A stretch of 64,000 nt of DNA from NCBI GenBank assembly GCA_039039985.1, contig JBCCOV010000001.1, forward strand, positions 1 through 64,000, in the 5' to 3' direction. Position 1 is the stretch's first letter. The number at the start of each line of letters is the position of its first letter. The notes under the pieces are model-generated. The model did no database searches. It worked only from the letters and a program-made list of their open reading frames with translations, and was not told where the DNA came from. Shown here one piece after another: positions 18,399 through 26,686 of this stretch. The DNA comes from JBCBWG01 sp039039985 (GTDB taxonomy: Bacteria > Pseudomonadota > Alphaproteobacteria > Rhizobiales > Hyphomicrobiaceae). Made by a program: the position numbers and the translations under genes.

Positions 18399-19148
18399 TC
18401 AGCCTTCCATTACGCCGGCGATCGTATAGCCCCCGTCAGCGGCGTACACGTGGCCCGTGGTGAACGAACAATCATCAGAGGCGAGAAACGCCGCCACCGC
18501 TGCGACCTCTCCAGGATCTCCATACCGTTGAAGCGGCATGCGCGCCATGACGCTTGGCGGCGGCACATCGCCGTGTGTTGCGCGGGTTTGTGTCGCCCCA
18601 GGTGCCACCGCGTTGACAAGGATGTTGTGCTCAGCCAGCTCGATCGCCATTGTCTGGGTCAGGTTAATGAGACCGGCCTTTGATGCGCCGTAGGCAGCGC
18701 GCCCGCGTCCCCCAAAAATGCCGGAGTTCGATGCAACATTGACGATGCGTCCGCCATGTCCTTGCGCCACCATTTGGCGCGCGGCCACCTGCCCACACAG
18801 GAAGGCGCCGTTGAGGTTGGTTGTCAAAACACGCGTCCAAAGCTCGTCTGTGAACTCCAGGAAGGGGAGACGATCCACGATACCGGCATTGGCCACCATA
18901 ATGTCGAGCTTGCCGAACTCTGTCACAGCTTTGGCGACCGCGCCTTCTACGTCGGCGCGGCGGCCGACGTCGATGGCGGTTGCAAGCACCTGATCGCCGA
19001 TGTCCGCTGCAAGCGCCGCGGCCGTATCGCCCTCGCGATCCGCAATCAGGACCCTGCAGCCCTCAGATGCCAAACGTCGTACAATCGCAGCGCCAATGCC
19101 GTTTGCGCCACCGGTGACAATTGCGGCCTTCTTATCAAATCGCTTCAT
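18399..19148 (-). CDS. SDR family NAD(P)-dependent oxidoreductase
   Basis: Classical short-chain dehydrogenase of 249 residues. The cofactor motif TGGANGIG is at 12-19, NAG at 87-89, and the catalytic set is S140, Y153 and K157 (YGASK). D37 after the second strand favours NAD(H). The C-terminal AADGGYTI motif is typical. The substrate cannot be deduced. It is convergent with the spermidine-synthase-like gene and is followed upstream by the large repeat block. Confidence 0.92.
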   Translation of the reverse strand: MKRFDKKAAIVTGGANGIGAAIVRRLASEGCRVLIADREGDTAAALAADIGDQVLATAIDVGRRADVEGAVAKAVTEFGKLDIMVANAGIVDRLPFLEFTDELWTRVLTTNLNGAFLCGQVAARQMVAQGHGGRIVNVASNSGIFGGRGRAAYGASKAGLINLTQTMAIELAEHNILVNAVAPGATQTRATHGDVPPPSVMARMPLQRYGDPGEVAAVAAFLASDDCSFTTGHVYAADGGYTIAGVMEG

Positions 19149-19256
19149 GGGACACTCGTCTTCCGCTTCTTCCCAGGTTGTCTGGGCTTGGCGTGAGAGT
19201 GGGCCAGAGACGTGTCCAGATCAAACTTAAAGCTTGTCGCGCCAATTCAGGTTGAG

Positions 19257-19722
19257 GTCTTTCGTTGCGCTGTTCGCACGCTCGCAGGCTCGCGGCTCGA
19301 GCGCGGGCTATCCTGTGAGGACGCCCCCCAGGCCGCGACTGCGGCCCGGCGCGTTGCGCCGCCCTCCACCCCAACGCGGGTGTTCCCGCGTTGGGCATTT
19401 GAAATGTCGAGATGGCGAACACGCCATCTCGATGGGGCCCGAGCGCAGCGAGGAATAGCCCGTGAGCGAGAAGAGTCTTTGATTGCGCTGTTCGCACGCG
19501 CGTCTTTACGTGCGCTACCGCTCGCGACAAGCGCTCGCTACTTGAGCGCGTGCTATCCTGCGAGGACTGTACCCAGGCCGCGGCTGCGGCCCGGCGCGTT
19601 GCGCCGCCCCCACCCCAACGCAGGTGTTCCCGCGTTGGGCATTTGAAATGTCGAGATGGCGAACACGCCATCTGGATGGGCCCCGGCCGCAGGCCGGGAT
19701 AGCCCTTGAGCAAAGAGTTTTT
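19257..19722. repeat. Palindrome-rich dispersed repeat, copy 2 (two full units)
   Basis: Two units start at 19257 and 19475 with 'gtctttNNttgcgctgttcg'. Each is a chain of palindromes: a GGCCGC/GCGGCC hairpin, GGCGC/GCGCC, then CCAACGCGGG with CCCGCGTTGG (19371-19380 and 19385-19394, perfect 10 bp), then GAGATGGCG with CGCCATCTC (19409-19417 and 19422-19430), and a linker ending in 'tagcccgtgagcga'. The second unit repeats these with point changes and swaps one module (GGCCGC-type in place of GAGCGCAGCGAGG). Copy 1 at 1-245 lacks the two longest hairpins. This looks like a modular REP/BIME-like family. Confidence 0.85.
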
Positions 19723-20152
19723 CTGCGTAGAGGGTCGACTTTGATGTCGTGCGCGCTCGAGGAGCGCCCACCACCAATCCTTCAAACGTTTATAGCTTTC
19801 TGTTGCATCTCACACAAATCAAAGAAATGCCGCACTTTGAAAAACCGCGATTAGCAGCACGAAGCGCTTGAGAATAATGTGGTACAAACATTACGGCCAC
19901 CAACAATGGTCGTCCATATCGCTTCATGGGCTTTAGGGCGTTGAGTTACTTATTAAAATTTAAGTCTCGCACCAGTTTCGTAAAAGAAAGTCGCGGGCAA
20001 CTCGTATTGGAACCTTGAGGTCGGTCAATCCCATATGTTAACGCATCGCGTAGGCGCCGCATTCGCACTTACCGAGACGGGCTCATTATCCAGGCGTTGA
20101 TCAATCAACTTTCCGCAATATTCAGGCCCTATTACTAAGGTCTCATGTCGTT
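19723..20152. other. Intergenic, AT-rich, no recognisable gene
   Basis: Relatively AT-rich stretch between the repeat and the hairpin pair. Short reading frames exist but none resembles a known family or has a good ribosome-binding site. No feature is claimed. Confidence 0.5.
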
Positions 20153-20233
20153 CCGGGTGGGCTACCGCCCTCTCGTTGCCCACCCGGCTGCACCGCGTTT
20201 CCGATCGGTGACCCCTCATTGGGAACGCGGTGC
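20153..20233. ncRNA. Tandem strong hairpins, candidate structured RNA
   Basis: Hairpin 1 pairs CCGGGTGGGC (20153-20162) with GCCCACCCGG (20178-20187), a perfect 10-bp stem with a 15-nt loop. Hairpin 2 follows within 3 nt: GCACCGCGTTTCC (20190-20202) with GGGAACGCGGTGC (20221-20233), 13 bp with one G-T wobble and an 18-nt loop. Both lie in an otherwise AT-rich gap. A plus-strand transcript would continue into GCTTTATC, only a weak U-run. A small RNA or a double terminator for the HDAC-like gene are both possible. Confidence 0.45.
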
Positions 20234-20352
20234 GCTTTATCTGCTCAATGTACGATCGAATTGCAACCATTAAGAGTAGAACTAAATTCTGTTCTCTTAC
20301 CTGTGCGGGTTTCTAATCGCAGTGTATGCTGATTAAAATGAGAGAATTCACT

Positions 20353-21411
20353 TTAACTCAGCGCACGAGCTGCGCAAAAATGCGAAACAAATACGGGCGC
20401 TACCCGTTCAATTGCCTGAAGTGAATACCCGCCTTCTTGAACAAGAAGCGTCGGGAGCGGAATGTTGCCGTAAAGGCTCCCCAGTCGGCTGAAGGCTGCA
20501 TCAGAAACATCGAGCCTTGACAGTGGATCGTCGCGATGTGCGTCCCAGCCCATGGAGACGACGAGCGCCTCGGCGCCGAAGGCAAGTGCAGCAGAGATCA
20601 ACTGTTCACTGGCGGCGACAAGGGCGTCATCGTCTGCACCATGCGGCAGCGGAATGTTGAGATTGGCACCGCTCCCTGCGCCGACGCCGGTCTCATCGGC
20701 GTACCCTGCGAAGAAGGGATAGTAGTCAGTTGGGTCTGTGTGGTGTGATCCGACAAAGACATCGCTGCGCGCGTAGAAGATCGCCTGTGTCCCGTCGCCG
20801 TGGTGGGTGTCGAAGTCGAGTATCGCCACGTTCGAATAGCGCTGCCTCAGAACCTCCGCAGCGATCGCCGCATTGTTCAGAAAACAAAATCCCGAACAGC
20901 GGTCGACATACGCGTGGTGACCCGGCGGACGGCAGAGCGCCATGGCTTCTCTGGCGCCGTCGCGGATGGCGCTAGCTGCGGCAATTGCGGATTGGGCGGA
21001 CGCGTAGGCAGCCCGCCATGTGCCTGGGCCGATTGGGCTCGAGAGATCGCCCATGTACCAGCCAAGTTGCCCGACGATGCCCTGCGTGCGTGGCGTCGGC
21101 CGCGGACGGAAGTCCGGCAGAGCAGAAACATGGGGATGGACATTCGGTATAGCCTCCGGCCCGGCGTTCGGGAGTTGTGCGAACCGTTCAAACGCGCTCT
21201 CTAGAAAATCAAGATAGTGGTCAGAATGCACAACCGTGATTGGCCGCCGCCCATGGTCTGCGGGGGTCGTAATCTTCAAGCCGTCCTTTCGAAAGCGATC
21301 GGCCATCAACTGAGCCCGGTCCGGCGTTTCGAAAGGAGAGACAACGCGCCCGGCAATCATAAACTGTTGCGGGTGATGCTCCAGCTGCACCTCGGAAAAG
21401 TAGGTCTCCAT
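20353..21411 (-). CDS. Histone deacetylase-family amidohydrolase, acetylpolyamine amidohydrolase type
   Basis: 352-residue zinc-dependent deacetylase of the arginase/HDAC fold. It has RPPGHHA with the H165-H166 pair, the DFDTHHGDGTQ motif with zinc ligands D201 and H203, and GWDAHRDDPL with D290. The N-terminus (METYFSEVQLEHHP) fits bacterial acetylpolyamine amidohydrolases better than acetoin-utilisation AcuC, so deacetylation of acetylated polyamines is the best guess. The ATG at 21411 is where family similarity begins; the frame is open to 21738. It is divergent from the crotonase gene. Confidence 0.88.
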   Translation of the reverse strand: METYFSEVQLEHHPQQFMIAGRVVSPFETPDRAQLMADRFRKDGLKITTPADHGRRPITVVHSDHYLDFLESAFERFAQLPNAGPEAIPNVHPHVSALPDFRPRPTPRTQGIVGQLGWYMGDLSSPIGPGTWRAAYASAQSAIAAASAIRDGAREAMALCRPPGHHAYVDRCSGFCFLNNAAIAAEVLRQRYSNVAILDFDTHHGDGTQAIFYARSDVFVGSHHTDPTDYYPFFAGYADETGVGAGSGANLNIPLPHGADDDALVAASEQLISAALAFGAEALVVSMGWDAHRDDPLSRLDVSDAAFSRLGSLYGNIPLPTLLVQEGGYSLQAIERVAPVFVSHFCAARALS

Positions 21412-21656
21412 TGGGCCGTCCCCTCGTTTGTCCCGAACACGGATCGTGCCCGCATGTCGCGCATGTTGGCGGCACGTGTCCTGCCTTGTGAAATTCTGCA
21501 AGATCTCTGATGCCAGCCGGGCCAAGCGTGCGAAATCCTCGCGCATCCTGCAAGCGTAGTGGTCGACGCCTCCTGCAACTGAGGATACGCTCACCTTTTC
21601 ATCAACCGGCCCGCCCTTGCCGCCCTCGTCAATACCGCCGAACAAAGGCATCGCCA

Positions 21657-22469
21657 ATGACAGGATACTATGAGCGCTATTCCGTCCTGAAGTTTGAGAG
21701 GCCGGCACCGCGCGTTCTGGAAATCGTGCTGTCGGCACCGGGCAAATTGAACGCTCTGGATGCGACGGGGCACGCAGAGTTGGCAGACGTCTGGCGCGAT
21801 GTCGATCGGGACCCGGAGACGGCGGTTGTCGTCCTGCGTGGCAGCGATGGGGCGTTCTCCGCCGGCGGCGATCTCGATATGATCGCCGACATGTCCAGCG
21901 ACTGGTCCGTCCGCACCCGCGTTTGGAAAGAGGCCAGTGATCTGGTCTACAATCTGGTCAACTGCCAGAAGGTTGTTGTCAGCGCGATCGAAGGGCCGTG
22001 TGTCGGTGCGGGACTGGCCGCGGCGATGCTGGCCGATATCTCGATTGCCGGCCGTAGCGCACGGATCATCGACGGCCACACACGTCTTGGCGTGGCTGCC
22101 GGCGATCACGCCGCAATCGTCTGGCCGTTGCTCTGTGGCATGGCGAAGTCCAAGTACTACCTGCTGACATGCGAGCCGTTGACCGGTGCGGAAGCGGAAC
22201 GGATCGGCTTGGTCTCGAAGGTCGTGGACAACGACACGGTGCTGGACGAGGCGCGGGCGGTCGCACAGCGCCTCGCCGACGGCCCGCAGGCCGCGCTGCG
22301 ATGGACAAAGCACGCTCTGAATAACTGGCTGCGTGTCATGGGGCCAACATTCGATGCATCTCTCGCAATGGAATTCATGGGGTTTTCTGGTCCTGAGGCC
22401 GCGGAAGGGTTAGCCGCCCTGCGGGAGAAACGCCGACCAAAGTTTCCCGATAGTGAGCCATTTGCTTGA
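21657..22469 (+). CDS. Crotonase (enoyl-CoA hydratase/isomerase) family protein with atypical active site
   Basis: 270 residues. The oxyanion-hole segments are intact: SDGAFSAGGDLDMI around 63-76 and GPCVGAGLAAAM around 113-124. The two glutamates used by classical enoyl-CoA hydratase (E144 and E164 in the rat enzyme) align with A121 and H141. An Asp (D150, in AGDHAA) lies where hydratases have the PGAGG loop. It therefore binds acyl-CoA but is unlikely to be a normal hydratase; isomerase, lyase or thioesterase chemistry is possible. Start chosen at the ATG giving MTGYYERY. The VOC gene follows 13 nt later. Confidence 0.87.
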   Translation: MTGYYERYSVLKFERPAPRVLEIVLSAPGKLNALDATGHAELADVWRDVDRDPETAVVVLRGSDGAFSAGGDLDMIADMSSDWSVRTRVWKEASDLVYNLVNCQKVVVSAIEGPCVGAGLAAAMLADISIAGRSARIIDGHTRLGVAAGDHAAIVWPLLCGMAKSKYYLLTCEPLTGAEAERIGLVSKVVDNDTVLDEARAVAQRLADGPQAALRWTKHALNNWLRVMGPTFDASLAMEFMGFSGPEAAEGLAALREKRRPKFPDSEPFA

Positions 22470-22482
22470 TTGAGTGCCCGCC

Positions 22483-22875
22483 ATGATCGATCATGTTTCC
22501 CTCGGTGTCAGCGACATGGATCGCAGCCTGGCGTTTTACCGCGCTGTTCTTGCACCCTTGGAGCTGCGTTGCCTTGTCGATTTGCCCGGGCGGGCCGGGT
22601 TTGGAAAACGCTATCCGGAGTTCTGGATCCTCGCGCGTCTGGCAATGGAGCGCGTGCCGGCCGACTCTGCCAATCATTTGGCGCTTCGCGCACCCAGTGA
22701 AGCGGCTGTTCGGGATTTTCATGCCGCCGCGTTGGAGTTCGGTGGCCGGTCCGGGGGCCTTCCGGGACTGCGGGCTTACACCATGGCAAATGCCTACGCG
22801 GCGTTTATTCGTGATCCGGACGGCAACCGCGTTGAAGCCATGTGGGTCGCGCAAACAACCAAGCCGGCGTCTTGA
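22483..22875 (+). CDS. VOC (glyoxalase/dioxygenase superfamily) protein
   Basis: Single-domain vicinal oxygen chelate protein of about 130 residues starting MIDHVSLGVSDMDRSLAFY, with the first metal-ligand histidine at H4. A second candidate (NHLALRAP) lies mid-protein, and the C-terminal DPDGNRVEAMW is the usual last strand with its glutamate. Many paralogues act as glyoxalases, dioxygenases or resistance proteins, so the substrate is not deducible. It follows the crotonase gene by 13 nt and is probably co-transcribed. A GTG at 22474 is an alternative start. Confidence 0.88.
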   Translation: MIDHVSLGVSDMDRSLAFYRAVLAPLELRCLVDLPGRAGFGKRYPEFWILARLAMERVPADSANHLALRAPSEAAVRDFHAAALEFGGRSGGLPGLRAYTMANAYAAFIRDPDGNRVEAMWVAQTTKPAS

Positions 22876-22996
22876 GGCATCTGAGCAGGGTGGTACGCCG
22901 CGACGAAAGACGTTACAAACGCTGACAAATCTCGCCTCAGTGCACACGGCCTGATCGCCGTGCGCGACCCTATCTCATATCCTGGACATCCGACCG

Positions 22997-23605
22997 ATGA
23001 TCGAATTCGTCGCGGCCGTGTTCTTTTTGCTGATCACACCGGGGCCCGGCGTTTTGACAACCGCCGGCGTCGGTGCGGCATATGGCATGCAGCAAGGTCT
23101 CCGCTACGCCGCCGGCATCGTCCTTGGCGCGCAGCTCCTCATGGTCCTCGTGGCGAGCGGACTTGCGGCCATGATCTTTGCGCTTCCCTACGTGCGCGAG
23201 GTTCTCGTTGTCGCGTCCGCCAGCTACCTGCTCTACCTGGCGCTGAAGATCGCCGTATCCGGCAGTCGGATCGCATTCATCGAGGGGACATCGCCGAGGT
23301 TTATCGACGGTTTCGTGCTGTCGATCATCAACCCCAAGGGCTACGCTGTCGGCACGGCGCTGTTTTCGGGCTTTCCGTTCTGGCCCGAGAGCATTGTCAT
23401 TGAGAACGCGATCAAAGTCGCCGTTTTGTTCGCCATTGCTGTTCCCGTGCACCTGGTCTGGCTGGCTGCCGGTGCGACGTTGAAACGCCTGGCGCTTGGT
23501 GCCCGCATCACACGGGCCATCAACATTGGTATGGCGATCGCGATGGTTGTCGTTGTTGCACTTGCTGTTCTGTCGCAATTGCCGGATATGGCCAATCTGT
23601 TCTAG
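22997..23605 (+). CDS. LysE family amino-acid exporter
   Basis: 202 residues with about six transmembrane segments. The N-terminal signature FFLLITPGPGVLTTAGVGAA and the later SIINPKGYAV are characteristic of the LysE/RhtB translocators, which export amino acids or related compounds by proton exchange. The start at MIEFVAAVFF leaves almost no extra N-terminus, as is normal for the family. The exported compound is unknown. Confidence 0.92.
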   Translation: MIEFVAAVFFLLITPGPGVLTTAGVGAAYGMQQGLRYAAGIVLGAQLLMVLVASGLAAMIFALPYVREVLVVASASYLLYLALKIAVSGSRIAFIEGTSPRFIDGFVLSIINPKGYAVGTALFSGFPFWPESIVIENAIKVAVLFAIAVPVHLVWLAAGATLKRLALGARITRAINIGMAIAMVVVVALAVLSQLPDMANLF

Positions 23606-23649
23606 CCCAACCTCGTCCACTGTTTGCGCATGAGGCGGTTGGAACCAAG

Positions 23650-24039
23650 ATGACAATCACAGGGTGGCCGGGGGACGACATATTGCGCAGATTGCTTTTT
23701 GCCGGGTTGATGGCGCCGGCGTTGCTTTTGACGATCGCCGCTGGGCCGACGACGAGCGGCGATACGCCAGCCAAGCCACCGCAATCGACGCAGCCGACAA
23801 ACCCGACAGAACCAACAAAGCCCGTCCCTGGCGCGTGGACCACAACGGAAACGCCGGCGATCCCTGAAGGGACCACGCTAACCTGCTCGACGATTGCAAC
23901 CGAGTGCGTCAAGGAATGCTCAAAGCAGGCAACCGGCCCATTTTGCGAGAGCTACTGCGGCGAAACCAAGAACGTTTGCATGAAGACCGGTCGCTGGGAC
24001 GGCATGGTCCATCAGTTCACCGAAGTTGAAAAGAGATAG
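23650..24039 (+). CDS. Small secreted cysteine-rich protein, unknown
   Basis: 129 residues. After a short N-terminal stretch, residues 14-31 form a hydrophobic core (LRRLLFAGLMAPALLLTIA) suggesting export. A Pro/Thr-rich linker (about 35-65) precedes a compact C-terminal region with six cysteines spaced as C, C, C, C, C, C over about 35 residues (TCSTIATEC, KEC, FCESYC, VCMK). Six cysteines suggest three disulfides in the periplasm. No known family is recognised. A GT-repeat-free spacer with paired hairpins follows the stop. Confidence 0.6.
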   Translation: MTITGWPGDDILRRLLFAGLMAPALLLTIAAGPTTSGDTPAKPPQSTQPTNPTEPTKPVPGAWTTTETPAIPEGTTLTCSTIATECVKECSKQATGPFCESYCGETKNVCMKTGRWDGMVHQFTEVEKR

Positions 24040-24071
24040 CAACGGCGATGCGGCCCTTGGAAGTGCGAGTT

Positions 24072-24138
24072 CCAGGTGTGCACCTGGATATCCAAACTCC
24101 GTCCGCAAACGGTGATGCTCACATCCGGCCACCGTTTG
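24072..24138. terminator. Pair of hairpins between convergent genes
   Basis: CCAGGTG (24072-24078) faces CACCTGG (24081-24087), and CAAACGGTG (24106-24114) pairs perfectly with CACCGTTTG (24130-24138). They lie between a plus-strand gene ending at 24039 and a minus-strand gene ending at 24206, the position expected of a bidirectional terminator. There is no long U-run, so this is tentative. Confidence 0.4.
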
Positions 24139-24205
24139 AGATCGTGTGATCGTTAGCCGGGCGTCGGGCGCCGCCGACAGTGCCGACAATGGCAACGGTG
24201 CAGAC

Positions 24206-24679
24206 TTACGGCTTCATATCGAGTTCGCCGCGGATCACATACCGCAGGATGTCGACGATCTGGTCGACCGTTTCAACAACGGCAAGTGCAGCCGCATCGA
24301 CTTCCTTCAAAGCGTGCTGGTGTTCGCTCTGATGCTGGACAATCAACGATTTCCCGAGCGCGGACGCATAGCCGGCATCGAACGCTGCATTCCATTGACG
24401 GTATTTTTCACCGAACCGCACGACCACAATGTCAGCCCGTTCAATTAGCGTGCGGGTCCGGATAGCATTGATCTTGGCGCCTTTGTTGTCGTGCCAGAAC
24501 TTGTCAGCTTCGCGCCCGAGGATCACAACGCCGCAGTCGTCGGAGTAGTCGTGATTGGTTACGGGCGCTGAGAACGTGACCGGCAGTCCGGCAGCGGCGG
24601 TCTTTTCCTCGATCTCTCCGCGCCAGTCCGTATGGATTTCGCCGGACAAATAGGCATGCCAAGTTTGTTGCGCCGTCAT
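24206..24679 (-). CDS. YtoQ family protein
   Basis: 157 residues from the ATG giving MTAQQTWHAYLSGEIHTDWR. The sequence follows the YtoQ family closely: YLSGEIHTDWR, FSAPVTNHDYSDDCG and READKFWHDNKGAKINAIRT in sequence, then ADIVVVRFGEKYRQWNAAFDAG. The family is related in fold to nucleoside 2-deoxyribosyltransferases but has no demonstrated activity that I know of. The frame is open to 24721. It stands alone between convergent neighbours. Confidence 0.9.
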   Translation of the reverse strand: MTAQQTWHAYLSGEIHTDWRGEIEEKTAAAGLPVTFSAPVTNHDYSDDCGVVILGREADKFWHDNKGAKINAIRTRTLIERADIVVVRFGEKYRQWNAAFDAGYASALGKSLIVQHQSEHQHALKEVDAAALAVVETVDQIVDILRYVIRGELDMKP

Positions 24680-24784
24680 GCTCGTCTCCTGATCGGTTCC
24701 AGTATCGCCATGTGTCGTCAAAGGATGGCACGAAGTTTCAAGCTTGAATCGTCGTGCCGTTCGGACACTCCGCCCCAGGATCCC

Positions 24785-25531
24785 TCACCGCCCGCCTGAT
24801 ACGTCGACGTGGGTCGCCGTTACATAGCTCGCCTTGTCGGAGAGCAGGTAGAGTACCAGGTCGGCAACTTCCTCGGGTGGACCAGAGCGTCCCATCGGCA
24901 CGCCTGGGGTTAGCCGGTCCAAGCGACCGGTCTCACCGGTGTCGTCGTGAATTTCAGTCTCGATAAGGCCGGGACGAACAGCATTCACGCGAATGCCGTA
25001 TGGCGCCACTTCCACAGCCAAGCCGTACGTGAACGTATCAATCGCACCTTTGGATGCGCCATAGGCAAGCAAACCGCCACTGCCGCCAAGGCGGGCCGCC
25101 GCTGAGGACATGTTCACAATCGCACCGCCCTGGCCGCCGTGCCGCTGCGACATCCGTTTCACCGCTTCACGGGCACACAGGAACTGGCTTGAGATATTGA
25201 CCCGCCACATCCGATCGATTTCCGCGAGATCCGTATCTTCGATAAGCATGTTCTCATGAATGACACCGGCATTGTTGAACAGTGCGGTCACGGTACCCAG
25301 TTCGCGATCGACGGTTTCAAACAGCTGTTTCGCGCCGTTGTCGGTCGAGACATCCGCTTGAATCGCGATGGCCCGTCCACCGGCTTGCGTAATGTCGGAC
25401 ACCACGGCGTTGGCGCGGTCCGGGCTCGCATTATAGTTCACGGCAACGGCATAGCCTTCGCGCGCACCCACTCGCGCCGTCGCCGCTCCAATTCCCCGAC
25501 TGCCGCCTGTTACAATCAAGACGCCGCTCAT
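24785..25531 (-). CDS. SDR family oxidoreductase (glucose-1-dehydrogenase-like)
   Basis: 248-residue classical short-chain dehydrogenase. TGGSRGIG is at 8-15, NNAG at 86-89, and the catalytic residues are S142/S143, Y157 and K161 (YGASK). NYNAS after the second strand lacks an Asp there, so NADP(H) is plausible. The C-terminal THVDVSGGR is the usual family ending. The substrate is unknown. Divergent from the threonine aldolase gene with about 105 nt between starts. Confidence 0.92.
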   Translation of the reverse strand: MSGVLIVTGGSRGIGAATARVGAREGYAVAVNYNASPDRANAVVSDITQAGGRAIAIQADVSTDNGAKQLFETVDRELGTVTALFNNAGVIHENMLIEDTDLAEIDRMWRVNISSQFLCAREAVKRMSQRHGGQGGAIVNMSSAAARLGGSGGLLAYGASKGAIDTFTYGLAVEVAPYGIRVNAVRPGLIETEIHDDTGETGRLDRLTPGVPMGRSGPPEEVADLVLYLLSDKASYVTATHVDVSGGR

Positions 25532-25637
25532 GAGTTGCCTCCCGTATTTGTCTGAACTGCTTCAAGACAGCATAGTCGCGGCCCAATGACTTGTCTTGGC
25601 CGCACACATGCGACGGCCGCTCCGGAGCCCGATACCC

Positions 25638-26660
25638 ATGCACAACTTCTATTCGGACACGCAGACGCTACCGACAATGGCGATGCGCGAGACCGCGCTG
25701 ACGGCCAAGGTCGGCGACGAGCAATCCGACGCTGATCCAACCACAACGGAGCTGTGTGAGCGCGTTGCCGAACTGCTCGGTAAGGAACAGGCCGTCTTCC
25801 TGCCATCAGGAACGATGTGCAATGAGATTGCCATTGCCGTTCACTGCCGCCCTGGCGACGAGATCATTTGCGAACGCGTCAGCCATATCATTACAGCCGA
25901 GGGTGGCGGACCGGCAGCTCTCGCGGGCACCATGATGAACCCGATCGACGGCGAAAACGGCACGTTCACCCCGGATCAGGCGCGTGCGGCCATGCGCCCT
26001 GAAAGCCGCTATCACCCACGATCGCGCCTGCTATCGGTCGAGCAAACTGTCAATCTCGCCGGCGGTATCGTCTGGCCGTTGTCGCAGCTGCACGCCGTCG
26101 CGGAAGCCGCAAAAGCACAAGGTCTTGCGACGCATATGGACGGGGCGCGGCTGATGAATGCGGTTGTCGCGAGCGGTGTTCCGGCAGCTGAGCATGCGAA
26201 GTGCTATGATACCGTTTGGATTGACTTCACGAAGGGCCTCGGGGCGCCGATCGGAGCTGCGCTGGCGGGGTCGAGCACCTTCATTGCGGAGGCGTGGCGT
26301 CTCAAACAACGCATGGGCGGTGCAATGCGGCAATCGGGTATCGCCGCCGCCATGTGCCTCTATGCGCTGGATCACAACATTCAGCGGATGGCGAACGATC
26401 ACAAACTCGCGGCACATGTCGCGGAACAGATCGCGGCCATGCCGATGGTCGAGCGGGTTTTGCCGGCCCACACGAACATCGTGATCTTCGACATCAAGTC
26501 CAATGGTCCCGATGCAACTGAGGTTGCGGCCGCCTTGCGTCAGGACGACATTCGGATCGGTGCGTTTGGGCCGCGGCGGATCCGGATCGTGACCCATCTT
26601 GACGTCGATGAGACGTCCGGAACCGCGCTGGTCGCGACCCTGGCCAAGCATCTGGATTAG
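25638..26660 (+). CDS. ltaE: Low-specificity threonine aldolase-type PLP enzyme
   Basis: 340-residue fold-type I PLP enzyme that would cleave L-threonine or allo-threonine to glycine and acetaldehyde. The N-terminus FYSDTQTLPT and the LPSGTMCNEIAI loop are typical. HMDGARLMNA carries D168, and the PLP lysine is K199 in DFTKGLGAPIG. The start is the ATG at 25638, where similarity begins; an upstream ATG at 25596 would add 14 unrelated residues. Related enzymes act on other beta-hydroxy amino acids, so exact substrate is uncertain. Confidence 0.9.
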   Translation: MHNFYSDTQTLPTMAMRETALTAKVGDEQSDADPTTTELCERVAELLGKEQAVFLPSGTMCNEIAIAVHCRPGDEIICERVSHIITAEGGGPAALAGTMMNPIDGENGTFTPDQARAAMRPESRYHPRSRLLSVEQTVNLAGGIVWPLSQLHAVAEAAKAQGLATHMDGARLMNAVVASGVPAAEHAKCYDTVWIDFTKGLGAPIGAALAGSSTFIAEAWRLKQRMGGAMRQSGIAAAMCLYALDHNIQRMANDHKLAAHVAEQIAAMPMVERVLPAHTNIVIFDIKSNGPDATEVAAALRQDDIRIGAFGPRRIRIVTHLDVDETSGTALVATLAKHLD

Positions 26661-26686
26661 AGCGCTCCAGCGAAACCTGAGGCGCC

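Noticed and set aside
19257..19722. CRISPR array
   Set aside because: The repeats are long, imperfect and made of palindromes with no regular short spacers, and no cas genes are nearby.
20025..20270. An 81-residue minus-strand protein
   Set aside because: The frame runs straight through the two strong hairpins at 20153-20233, whose pairing explains the sequence better than coding. No similarity or ribosome-binding site.
21591..22313. A minus-strand frame of 240 codons opposite the crotonase gene
   Set aside because: Antisense to a well-conserved crotonase; the product is low-complexity and unrecognised.
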